A stretch of 64,000 nt of DNA from Adiantum capillus-veneris (taxonomy: Eukaryota > Streptophyta > Polypodiopsida > Polypodiales > Pteridaceae). Of the stretch, positions 36,530 through 47,800 are shown piece after piece (the first letter of the stretch is position 1; each line of letters opens with the position of its first letter). Below the pieces are notes generated by a model. The model made no database searches, was not told where the DNA came from, and saw only the letters and a list, made by a program, of their open reading frames with translations. Location: positions 51,032,774-51,096,773 of the forward strand of contig CM043942.1 in NCBI GenBank assembly GCA_014529385.2, read 5' to 3'. The position numbers and the translations under genes were made by a program.

Positions 36530-37718
36530 TGTAGCATTTAATGACCTAGTAACTTGTGTGTAGCGGAAAATAGCATGAACATAGTGAGCATTTCATTAGA
36601 ATAGATTCCTAATGCGAATAACAAGAGTGCTTGGGTCGAGAGAGCAACAAAAATCACAACACCTTGTTAGATAGCATGAACAATACTTCAAAAGAGAGAG
36701 AAATTAAGCTATTGACAACAGTAAAGGACCGGATTTACATGGAGCCGGTCCGCCCTCCAAAAGGCTTTGTATTATGGTTTCTCCCATCAAGAGAGAAATT
36801 TTACAATACAATTCTTTGTGTTCCTTCAATACTAGCTAGTGAAATGAAGATGGAAACTTCATGCACCAAGCAAAACACTTATCAAACACAACATCAATTC
36901 CCTCACGGTCTCAGACCCAAGACCTCACACACCTTCGAAGACGGTGAGAGCTAGCGGGGTATGAGAGTAGATTGAGAGGAAGAAGGAGTATTCTTACGAG
37001 AAAGATGTACATATCCTCACATAATCACTCATATTAGCATAGCTTAGCTTAGTAATTATCATGGTAGAGGAGATGAGAATGCATTGAAGCTTCGCTCTTG
37101 GTTGGATTTGCATCACAAATCCAAGAGTTGTTGATGTAGGCCTCCCTTCTCACAAGCTTGGAGTAGGTGATAAGCTTTCCATTAAAGCTTGAGAAGAGGG
37201 AGATATAGAGTCTTCTTTGCTTCACACATGAGAGTGTGTGAGTGTGTGTGTGTGATAATTCCTTGCAAAAATCAACCCCATCTCTCTCTTGGTTGACCCC
37301 CTTGCTAATTACTCATGCTAGCATCCTATTGACCTCCCTAGGCTTAGCCAATGACAATTAAGCAGCACAAGTGATAAGCCTTCTGACATGTGTCCCCTCT
37401 TTCCCCTTTTGTGAGATCTTTAGGTAATTATTTCATCCAAGTAAAATCTCATTGGACCCCTTTGCCTCCTGGCCAATAGGAATCAGGTAAGCCATTGGGC
37501 TGCTGAATGCTCATTGGACCCCTTGGGAGACTATCTAATTGTCTTCTAGAGAGCTTAATTCCCATTGTTTCTTTTATTAAGTGTTTTTAAATTAATTAAG
37601 CTAGCCTACTTCTCATTGGTCCACCTCCAAGGCCATCCAATAGGATTTGAGTACACCTTGTGGGCATCTGGGCTAGGGAGCTGACATGTGTCCCTCATTC
37701 CCTTTGTGTAAAGGGAGC

Positions 37719-37773
<55 letters not shown>

Positions 37774-38164
37774 TGTGTGTGTGTGATCTTCTCTCTCATC
37801 CCCTACTTGGAAGGCTCGCCCCCTCCTATGTAGGGATGGATGAAGACTTTTGGGGCACACACAAAGCATCAAATTTCCCTAATGTTTGACCTTTGGACAC
37901 AACCTTTGAATTTTGGAACCTTAGCATTTTGGAAGTCTTAATGGGCTGAACCTTAGGGTCTTTTAAGCCCATTGTTGCACATAACTCTTTTGCACATGGC
38001 CCCCCTTTTGGATCCCTATTTTCCCTCCTTTGGATCCCTCTTGCGGTCGGTCTGCTAACTTAACCAATATTCTAGCTTTTTCTCCCTTGGCACTTCCCCA
38101 TATTAAATGATTAGTTTAACTGGAGAAAATCATTTAGGAGAATTAGATATTGATTATTATGACA
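36530..38164 (-). repeat. 5' LTR of element A
   Basis: 1635 bp, TGTAGCATTTAA...TATGACA on the plus strand, matching 5786-7384. It has a longer (GT)n tract (about 37719-37783). Confidence 0.9.
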
Positions 38165-38274
38165 CTTTATTTTATTTTTGTACCCAAACATTGTATTAGA
38201 TCCACCAAGATTGTATCGGTTTGATCTCATAGGCCATTTTGTCCTTTTAAAGACATTTAATATAACATTTCATT

Positions 38275-38321
<47 letters not shown>

Positions 38322-38500
38322 AGGCAATGCAGGGCAGTGCAAGGAAAGTGCAAGTAGAGAAGAGAAGACGCGAGCAGGGCAGGGCAGGGCAGGGAAGGCG
38401 CGAGCAGAGCAGAGGAGGCAGAGCAAGACATCCTACACGTAGGTGATCGTACATCCTACGCATAGTTGAGAAGACATCCTACGTTAGGAGGTTTTTTCTT
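38165..38500. repeat. Low-complexity flank: CT tract, GCAGG and ACATCCTAC repeats
   Basis: Begins with the CATTGTATTAGATCCA and ATAACATTTCATTTCAT module also seen at 31722-31840, then (CT)n at about 38279-38317, a purine-rich part with tandem GGGCA/GCAGG (38370-38395) and three ACATCCTAC repeats near 38429, 38450 and 38471. Confidence 0.7.
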
Positions 38501-39060
38501 TTGAGATGAAGCACCCTTGGCATGAAAAAGTCCACAAAGAAACAATAAAAGCACCTTTTTTAGCGGCATAACCCTCTTTGCCAAAAGCAGCCTTCAAACC
38601 ACCCATTTCATTTCTGAGTCCTCTAACGTTTGCATGAGGCATCCACCTACAAAGAGGGATAGAATGACACTCATGATAGATAATTAAGCAATTGTATTTG
38701 ATTCAAAATATCTTGTCCTTTGTTCAGGTAGATCTTTGCTTCATTATTGTCATCTTGACCAAGCTCAGGCCTTACCACAAAAGGCACAATTGCAAGGGCT
38801 TGTTCCTAAGGAACAAGCTTAGCTGGAACAAAATCACCACACTAAGTGACACCTTCTGGATTAGGTTGACTTTCTCCATCTTCGCCCAAATCCTCTGTAT
38901 CTTTAAAACTTGTCTCCACCTCATTACTAACTTCACCCAAAATTTGACTACCTATTGGAATATCCTTCTTTTTTGAGACTCTTGGTCGCTTCATTTGCTT
39001 AGATGAACAATATGGACTCACAAGACTGCAAACACCACAAAGCAATCTTTAGATCACAAC
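38501..39060 (-). pseudogene. Fragment of an unidentified host gene, copy 1
   Basis: Minus-strand coding-like pieces: 39045-38842 (67 codons; GSQILGEVSNEVETSFKD) then, past a stop, ALAIVPFVVRPELGQDD and IYLNKGQDILNQIQLL, and further down MPHANVRGLRNEMGGLKAAF (about 38640-38580). The first part is repeated at 42367-42170, where a PPR frame follows. I do not recognise the protein. The pieces look like the N-terminal or upstream part of the PPR locus, or an adjacent gene, now interrupted by stops. Confidence 0.5.
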
Positions 39061-39885
39061 ACTAGAAGCAATCGAATGACTATCATGTTGTCTCCCATCC
39101 TAAAAAGATTTAAATTTGGTAGCCAAAAGAATTAAAGTGACTAATTAACATTGAAAAACTACAATCTTAGGGAGGGCATGTCATCGTGCCCTCACTCAAG
39201 GATGAAATAGGGAAAGAGAAATTCAAGTCACTGGAAGGGCACCTCAACGTTTCCTCTGAGAAATTTTGATATTTTCCTTTCCATATTTCATCATTGGATG
39301 AGGACACGTCGATGTGCCCTCACTGAGATTAGACTTTCCAATTGTAAATTTATTGTTTGGAGGAGGGCATGTCGGCATGCCCTCCCTGAGATTGCTGCAA
39401 ATTTATTGCTTGGAAGAGGGCACGTCGACGTGCCTTCCCTTAGATTGCAATTAGACTTGGTGAAATTCAAGATCGCAATCATGCCTCTCTCTTTTGAACG
39501 GTGAGATGCTGCTCATTAAATTCTCATGTCATATTAATGGCTCACAAACATCAGCAACAAGGTTGCATTGTACCTTTGCTAGGCACATAATATTTTCATC
39601 ACCGTTTACGCTCACACCATCAACCTCTGAATGTAATGAGGCATGTGGGCATATGGCATTGTTATCAACACCATGTGATTTGTCATGTAGGCAACAATTT
39701 GGATTTTCCCCTAATACTTGTATGTCTGTCAATAGAATCAATGTTGGTACAACACCTATAAAACTTATGCTTAACAACCCCCTCGCAGGGCTACCCCTCA
39801 CACCTGGGGGAGGCAGGGGGGGGGGGCCTGGCAATGGCGGAGAAACTAGGATTTTTTACTGCACACACACACACACACAGAGATC
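38820..39885. repeat. Duplicated segment, copy 1 (uninterrupted)
   Basis: Matches 42166-42542 joined to 51391-52068. The join at GGAAAGAGAAATTCAAG (about 39212-39228) has no insert here, so this copy is the empty site for element H. It ends at a (CA)n tract in both copies. Confidence 0.92.
39172..39437. repeat. Cluster of four 22-bp palindromes
   Basis: Near-palindromes at 39172-39193, 39300-39321, 39363-39384 and 39416-39437, best form GGGCACGTCGACGTGCC. Family: GAGGGCAYGTCRNCRTGCCYTC. Copies in the second segment are at 42494-42515, 51475-51496, 51538-51559 and 51591-51612. Confidence 0.85.
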
Positions 39886-40151
39886 AATTATCGTCCACGA
39901 AGGTGAGATATGACCTATGAGACCGAAAACAAAACATTAGAGAGAGGTCTTCGAAGCGAGGGGATTGTGAGATACATCTCAATTAACGACTAAGTGTCCA
40001 TCAAGGGGAAAATAAAAGGAAGATAAGTTGAATAAAACCTATGGAGAGGAACCCCCCCTCCCCAAAAGAACGAAGTGCCACTCAGAAAAAGACAAACTTC
40101 AACAAAGATGATGCATTGTGTGCAACTAGCAAGGCTAGCACTCAACTGCAA
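39886..40151. other. Spacer, nothing recognised
   Basis: About 270 bp without similarity to the rest of the window and no coding signal. Confidence 0.5.
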
Positions 40152-41066
40152 AGTGCGAAAATCATTATGAGAGAATGTGTTTGCATATTGCACATGCTCA
40201 AAATAAACATGTAATCCCACCTACCAAATTTGACATTTACTTTCGAGTTAAACATTTTAAGGTGAGACAACCTCTTCAATGGTGGAAAATTAAATCTAAA
40301 AACCTTCAAATATACTCAATATGACTCTTATTTGTAGGTTTTCCAAGTTTTGGAAAACAAGGGTGTGCGTTCGGGCACATGCACACATCAAAACGAGCAA
40401 ATACCTATAAGAGACGACCTCTAAAATTGTGGAAAATAAATCTTAAAACGTTCAAATATACTAAATATGACTCTTATTTGTAGGTTTTCCAAGTTTTAGA
40501 AAACACGAGTGTGCGTGCACACGCTTGCCCCATGGGATGTGAATCAAAGAAGGCATTGGGCAAGCAAGATAAAAAAGAACAAAGACCTATAAGTTAAAGA
40601 TGGCGTGTGACTCTACTACTCTTAAGCCAATACAAGGCTTAGCATTTGTTCAACCGGTAGTGACACGAGCGAGAGAAGGGGGAAGAGGGGGGGGGGGTGC
40701 AAAACCAAAAATAATGGTATGACAATGACTGTCATAAACATTTTAATAAAAGAACCACCTGTTTGCTATCTGACAATCTGGCTTGAATCAGGCTTCTCTC
40801 TGCCCGAATCTTAGCTGATATCCATGATCACAACTACCTACAACTGTAACCAAGCAATATAAGCATTTCAAATAGAAACGTTGTTCAATCTTTAATAAAT
40901 ATGTGGAATCAATGCACCAACATTTGTTTGCAGATCTCATATATGCACTTTGATTGAAGATATACCTTGCTACTCAAGAAAAAGGTTCGAAATAGAGCCC
41001 CACTCTGTCATAGCAACAATAAAGACTTCAAAGAAGCTGACATGAAATTCAGAGTGGTGATTATTC
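40152..41066. repeat. Host segment duplicated at 4918-5785
   Basis: Second copy of the segment described at 4918, including the internal ~150-bp tandem. It lies directly downstream of the PPR pseudogene and is probably its 3' untranslated or flanking DNA, which supports a gene-sized duplication. Confidence 0.85.
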
Positions 41067-42140
41067 CTCATAGAGTTTCAGGTGCCTCCTCCACACGCTT
41101 ACTCACACCCGCAAGAAAACTTTTGGTTTCTATCCCTAAGCTTTGTGTTGCTCCTTCTGAAGGCTTTCTAACACCTACAAGAAATTTGGCTGCTTGAATT
41201 CCTAATAAAGCTCTTTCAACCTCATCAGATGGGGTGAGACCTTGGGCAATCATCCGATCTCGCATGGACTGAGCCTCCTCACGATCGTTGCCATCCAGCA
41301 ATGAAACAATCATTAGCTCATAAGTTGAAACATCAATCTCAACCTCCTCAGCGAGAAGAGCCTTCACCTTATCAACGGAAGTTTCTCTAGCATACACTGA
41401 AAAAAGACTAGCGTAAGGTTTGCAATCCGAAACATCGCCTTTATCTTTGAGGTTCTATCAAGAGTTTTTGCCTCCTGAACCAAACCCAGTTTTCCAAACC
41501 ATCCAATTAGCGTCATAAGAGTCTCCACCCCGGGCCTTATAGCGATGCTTTCTAGATTTAGCATCACATCTACCGCCCTTTGAAACTAATTTATTTTCTC
41601 AAAGGCAACAATTAGCATGTTGACTGACTCATCTGGAGGAGAAAATCCTGAATTCATCATATCTTCAATTTTCAGGACAGCAGATGGTAGCAAATTTAAG
41701 TGAATATAAGCATTCATAAGAGCTGAGTAGATATCAGGACTCATTTGTGGCCTTAAGAAGGCATCCTCATTCATAATTGAAAACATTTTCAAGGCCTCTA
41801 CAGCTTTATCTTGTTTCCCATAGCCATTAAGAACCATAAGATAAGTATCAACAGATCCATGTAGCTTTTCCTCCTCCATTTCTGCTAGCAATGTTTCTCC
41901 CTCTTCAGGATTTCCAGTTTCACAGTGAAACTCAATCATCTTATCGCATGCACCAAGATCAGGCATGTAACCCCATTGAACGTATTCCATCGAACATCTC
42001 TCTAGCTTTATCAACCCTCTACAGTTTGCAGTTCATATCAAGCAACAAGGTGCATGCTACAAAATCAGGGGAAAAGCCCTTATCAAAAGTACTCATCAAC
42101 CTGTCTACATCATCATAACGTTCTAAGTTCATGTATTTTA
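41067..42140 (-). pseudogene. PPR (pentatricopeptide repeat) pseudogene
   Basis: Minus strand. Open pieces 42014-41586 (142 codons), 41567-41364 and 41397-41068 carry consecutive PPR-like helical pairs of about 35 residues: YMPDLGACDKMIEFHCETG, VDTYLMVLNGYGKQDKAVEA, SPDIYSALMNAYIHLNLLPS, VETLMTLIGWFGKLGLVQEA, DVSTYELMIVSLLDGND. The frame is broken by a stop near 42027, shifts near 41970 and 41447, and a stop near 41583. PPR proteins bind RNA in mitochondria or plastids; no targeting peptide is visible because the N-terminus is missing. Ends EEAPETL-stop at 41068. No introns needed. A C-terminal stub is at 5736. Confidence 0.8.
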
Positions 42141-42370
42141 CTAGAATTCTTTACAAATCCTGGCTCAGCTGGAACAAAATCACCACATTGAATGACACCT
42201 TCTTCACCCAAATCCTCTGTATCTTTAAAACTTGTCTCCACCTCATTACTAACTTCACCCAAAATTTGACTACCTATTGGAATATCCTTCTTTTTTGAGA
42301 CTATTGGTCGCTTCATTTGCTTAGATGAACGATATGGACTCACAGGACTGCAAACACCACAAAGCAATCT
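42141..42370 (-). pseudogene. Fragment of an unidentified host gene, copy 2
   Basis: Minus strand 42367-42113: nearly identical to the 39045-38842 piece (KKDIPIGSQILGEVSNEVET), then CGDFVPAEPGFVKNSSK leading into the PPR frame (KYMNLERYDDVDRLMS) after a shift. This suggests the fragment is the N-terminal side of the same PPR gene. Function not recognised. Confidence 0.5.
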
Positions 42371-42493
42371 TTAGATCACAACACTACAAGCAATTGAATG
42401 ACTATCATGATGTCTCCCATCCTAAAAAGATTTAAGTTTGGTAGCCAAAAGAATTAAAATAACTAATTAACATTGGGAAATTACAATCTTAGG

Positions 42494-42542
42494 GAGGGCA
42501 TGTTGACGTGCCCTCACTCAAGGATGAAATAGGGAAAGAGAA
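42494..42542. repeat. Left half of duplicated segment copy 2 with target duplication GAGAA
   Basis: Contains one palindrome (42494-42515) and ends in GAGAA (42538-42542), the left target duplication of element H. Confidence 0.9.
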
Positions 42543-42785
42543 TGTGCGCTCCTTGCCGCACTGTCGAAGCAAGGGACTTGCCAATACACCGTATGCAAGC
42601 CACAAACGGCTCCAAGCACACAACAAGCCTAAACTAGCAAGCTCAAGGAAACAAAGGGTGTGTCACTCACCGCTCTACGCTCGCCTTCGTGGTGGATTCC
42701 TCGCCCCGATGAAGAAGAAGCTGCAGTCGTGCCGCGCTCAACCGCTTCGCCGCCGTCGTGCCTTCGTAATGCTCGATCGCACACA

Positions 42786-42827
<42 letters not shown>

Positions 42828-43123
42828 AGGAGGTGAAGAAGAAGAAGATGGAGATGGAGCAAGAGCACTCTTCAATTGCACAAATGAGAGAATGAGTAAA
42901 AATTAGGTTTAGTTGGCTTTTATAGGAGCTCACCCCATTCACACTTGGGCGCCCATGCTTAACCAACTAATCCCTTGAATGTCCATGTTAGAGTGCGCCT
43001 CTCATCGACGATCACTCTTACCCTTTTCCTATTGGTCCGACAAGCCCGGTACCTGACTCTATCAAATACATAAAACGCGTCCATCGTAGGTGATGGGGTG
43101 TCCGTGAGCCGTGAGGGTTAACA
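42543..43123 (-). repeat. 3' LTR of element H
   Basis: 581 bp, TGTGCGCTCC...GGGTTAACA on the plus strand. TATA box on the minus strand CCTATAAAAGCC (plus 42915-42926), (CT)n-(CA)n tract about 42788-42828. Confidence 0.95.
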
Positions 43124-43137
43124 TGCCCCCCTTCCTG
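43124..43137 (-). other. Polypurine tract of element H
   Basis: Minus strand AGGAAGGGGGGCA immediately before the 3' LTR. Confidence 0.8.
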
Positions 43138-44809
43138 ATGTAGATTCCGTCCTCGAAAGCTATTGAGTTGAAGCTGGTTCGTCGAGGTGGAAGAGCATTT
43201 GAGATGAATGTCCTTAGCCTTCTTCAGTCACTGCAAAATCAAACAGCATTGGCACAGTAATTGCATTCTCTTAAAAAGCATATGCAGTTTGAGGTAGACA
43301 CATTGATTGGTCAAAGAATTTCAAACAATTTGTTAGCAATGAACATTAAATTGCAATGTAATCAAATGCATAAACAGATGTAAAGGTAAAAAATTAAACA
43401 AGTCTGGGGTCGCTAATTTGACGGTCGAAAAGCACTAGAGATCGAATATTAATACCATGGGTAAGCTTCTTAATTTTCTGTGGTCAATTAAGTTGTTTAA
43501 TCGCGAGAGCCAAGTATTCATGTTCGAGGGCTGACTAGAGGCTATACCTAGAAGACTTTGTAGTTAAGCTACCATAAAAGGAATTTCTCATGAAATCATC
43601 GCCTGACTGATTACTTTTTCGTTGACCCCCCAAAGTCTTTTCACACTGATTCAATTTTGATGTGTGTGCTTATTTTGTATGCCTTGGGTTTTTTGCTTTT
43701 CAAGGAAAAGCGCCCACACTGGGAACCTCTAGGGCTCTAGTACCATAGGCGATACATGTGAGTGAAGTACCAAATCAAGCAGAGATTTCTCTTCCAGCTT
43801 AAAATTTTACATTGTGGCACTTTGATTTTTGTTTGTTCATTTTCAGCATTTTAATTTTGTAACTTTGGGGGGTCATATAACACTGTTACCCTCCCCAGGC
43901 TCATCACATTAGTAAACTCCCTTTATAATACTTAAGCTAAAGGTCACTAGGGTTAAGCCCACTAGAAAGCCCTAGTACATTTCATACAATGCTGCCTAAA
44001 TCGGATTAAGAACCTAAGTAACCATTGCTTATTAGGAAGGCATTCCCCATGGTATTAAGAGAAGATTTCTAATATCTAGCTTGGTCAAACTAGCTTAGTC
44101 GGGCTGCTTGATTTTTACACCTAGACAAGTGATTATGACAAAACATTACATTGAATTAAATGTTTGATACTAAGCAAATGCGCTGAATATTATGCTACCA
44201 ATCACAATCAAAGCAGACAATCATAGATGCAAAAAAGATAAGGGCAATGCTAATGGACAAGAAACACCTGTTTGTGTTGATGGTCGCGCTTGATTTGAAG
44301 GTTCCATGAAGGTCCAAATCCTATCAATAGCAACACGCTCTTGTACACACTAGGAAACAAAAGGAATACCTCCAGGAGGCACATCAGTGGGAAAAGAGAA
44401 CTTTGCTAATCACTCAACTCTAAAACAGAAACACTCCTATCGTACTAATCTTACCTACCCTCCATCACTCAAGTGATGAGGATCAAAGGTGTTTTATGGC
44501 ATAGGTTTCTGTTTCACTATACCAGATGTGACATGTGTAGGTATGAGTCAATGTTTTGACTTTTATTGTGCATACTCGTTTGCTAATTGCTCTTGCTTTT
44601 TTTTTTTTTTTTGTGAGTATAAAGCTTTATATGTACATTCCCTAAGATTGGAATTGAGAGGTCAGGGAAAAAGGTTGAGAGGGAAGCAAGTGAATGATGA
44701 CTGTCAGCAAACACTCCCCCCTTCCTTGGGTAGATCATACCGTTTGAAATGAGCTTTTCACTCTTTGAAACCAATTGTTCCAATTGGTAACAGGTGAGGA
44801 TTTTTGCCA
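43138..44809 (-). other. Non-coding 3' part of element H where pol would be expected
   Basis: About 1.67 kb between the stop of the second frame and the purine tract. No open frame has RT, RNase H or integrase motifs. Contains a poly-T run near 44600. It may hold signals for packaging or simply be the remnant of a replaced pol. Confidence 0.75.
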
Positions 44810-47800
44810 TTAGTTTTCTATTACCCTAGGTGCCTCGTCAAGCTGCAAGGGTGGTAAGGTACTCTCCCAGGATTGAACTTGAAGTGGTTTATCAGGTGAT
44901 TCTTGAACACTGGGAGGTGTGGATTCTTTTGTAGCTTCATTGAGGTCCACTACTATAGATGGAGGCTGTGTAGAAGCTTTTACCTCTATGGATGTATTAC
45001 ATGAGGAGCTAGAATCTTCATGGGACTCCCCCCTTCCTGAGCTAGGTGGATCAATTCGTTCTTTCTTTGGTACCCAAACTAGCTCGGGAGCAGGTGTGTA
45101 GCATTCTGTGATTTTTTCCTTTCCACAATCGTTGATTCGTTTTGGAACTACGGGATTGGGCTCACTTGGGTCAGGTGTTAGGTAAGAGCACAATCTACGT
45201 TTTGGTACCCAGATTTGATCATTTCCTTGATAGTAGCCTTGGCCTTCCAATAGTCGTTTAGGGATCCATCGCAACATTTTCTTACTTTTCTTGGAGCGAG
45301 TGGTACGTTTCTTACAAGGCTTCTGTTTTTTAGCACTAGCTATGGTCACTAAAGAAGCTTTAGGGACCCACTTGTATGTTTTCTTCGTTACATTAGGATG
45401 AGTCTTGTCGGAAGCGATATGCATTGCTTGTAGCATATTTAAGGGTATAGGCATTTCATCCCCCTCAGGTGTTACCCAGGTCGTCCCCCTATTTCCCCAA
45501 GTGTCTATGGTTGATGCTAGGTGGACCCAGTCTACATTGTCTGATTCCGTCATACCCGGTAGGATATCCATATAAGGAGAATCTTGGCCAATGTCTGTAT
45601 CCTTCTTACAAGTGTAACAATATTGTAGTGGGGCCGAGTGAACTGTGGTGTCAGAGCGATGATCAATAATGGTTTTACTCCCTAAGGGGTGTACCTTACC
45701 AGTCACCAAATCCACTCTAAGGACAGAGTCTTGGAATTGCAAATAGACATGATTTTTAGACCAATCATGAACCATTTGTGCTTCCCTCATGAATGGTCGT
45801 CCTAAAATCATTTCATATGACATAAGGTGTTTAGAGAAATCCATTACAATGAACGTATGTTGTACCTTGTGTCCTAGAACTTTGATCTTAAGATCCTTGA
45901 GCATCCCCATAGGTTTGGCTATGGTACCATTTGCCATCTTTACCACAATGTTAGTAACACTGAGGCGGGGTTTTCCCATGGATTCCCAACAATCTTTTGT
46001 AACGATGCTAACTCCCGCACCACCATCAAGAATTCCCTTTATAGTTAATCCCTTGGTAGTGATGGGTAGGGTCGCATTAGACTCGTCGCCTTCAAAATAC
46101 TGCCCTAATTCGTTAATGGGTACCTCGATCACAGACTCGTGTCCATCTAAGTCAAGTGATTGCACATGATTTTCCTCATCAATCATAATCGAGTCAGGCC
46201 TATTTGGTTGCGCAAACTGCGGTAATCCCGTTCGTAGCTCTCCGTTAAGGAATGCTCGAAGTGCAAGGAATAACTCAGGATCTCCATACAACTTTGCTAT
46301 GATCGTGGTTCGGACCTCAGAAGACATGAAGTCCACTAGTTTGGCAACATTCATTGGCGTTTTGCAGGGTGTAGGTCCTTGACTAGGAACTGGTGAGGAT
46401 GGAATCTCATATTCCTCAATGGGATCAGGTATTCCTTCGTTAAACATCCTTTCCAACAAGAAGGGTGTATGCTCACTTTCTGATGTCCTGTCCTCACTCC
46501 CTTCTTGGATGATACTAGATATGGCTAACGGTCTATGGTTCATGTGGGGTGGATGAACTTGTGTGGGAAACACTGTGTCATGAATTTTGACATGCATGGG
46601 TTCTGGTTCTAGTTTTTTTTGAGTCTCCTCCACTAAACCTCTTAGATGTTTCACCTGCTCAATCTCGTCTACTGGGTTTGGGTACGTCCTAATCTTCTTT
46701 TTACGATTCTTCCCTTTTTGCCCCTGCGGTTTATCTTGGGGGTCTTGGATTGGATTTGGAAACACTTGTGGTGTTTTCAGAGGCTCTTTATGGTTTTCTC
46801 TTATTCGGTTTTCATTTGGTTCCATGTTACGGTTTTCTTTGTCGGTCTTTCCCTTTGTGGTATTGGTTCTAGTCTCCATTGTCTCGACTGAATCTGAATC
46901 ATCCTCAAGGTCATTCATATACACGGGGTCATCTCCTGTTCCTATGTTTGTTTTGGAACTTGGCTTTAAATTTTCCGTATTCTGCGACTTCTTCCTTCGT
47001 GTCTTCTTTTTCTTTGCTTGGATAACTGACGCGGTATCTCTCTCTTCGAGGATATGGCCTGGCCCTTGAAGCATGGACCGTGTAATCGCATAAGCGGGTG
47101 CGACGGGTGGTATTGGCGACGTCACACTAGCAATTTCGACCAAATTCAGGGGTGTGATTTTAGGCGCATTTGGGTTATAGGGGCATTGGGCAATCAAGTG
47201 ATCTGTGCCACAATGATTACATGTGAGTATTGGCATTGCAGACGTGCTCCCTTGATTCATTTGCATCTGTGCAGCATTCTTTTGCAGCCTAATAGGGCAC
47301 TCCGCTGCTCGATGTGGTCCACCACACTCGTAGCATTGAAGAGGTGGCCTCCTAGCCTGGGTGTTGATATTTTGACCTCTGGATGCGAGAGCAGCAGCTT
47401 GATAAACCGGCTTGACTTGCCCCCAACAATCTTCCATGTAGTATATAGGACACTCTTCCAATGTATCAAGACCGTAGGCAATACTAGTGTCTATTTCCTC
47501 CTCACAGCCATCTAGATAAGCATTTGATGGCTCGCAACCCACTTGGTTCATAGGGGCGACTCTTGGATGCGGGGGCTGCGGTCCTAGCACAGGAGGTGGT
47601 AACGGTGTAGCTTGTACAACATTTTGAGATCTAGGGACCATGTGTTGCGGTAGTTGCTCAACAGGTGGAGTAGGCATCAATACAGGAGCTCGAGGCGCAT
47701 CCGTCCAGGCTACAGGTGGTCTATTTGCCATCATACGTTTGATCATTAAACAATCCTTAGCTTGGTGACCATACCTACCACATGCGTTGCAAGTTCCATT

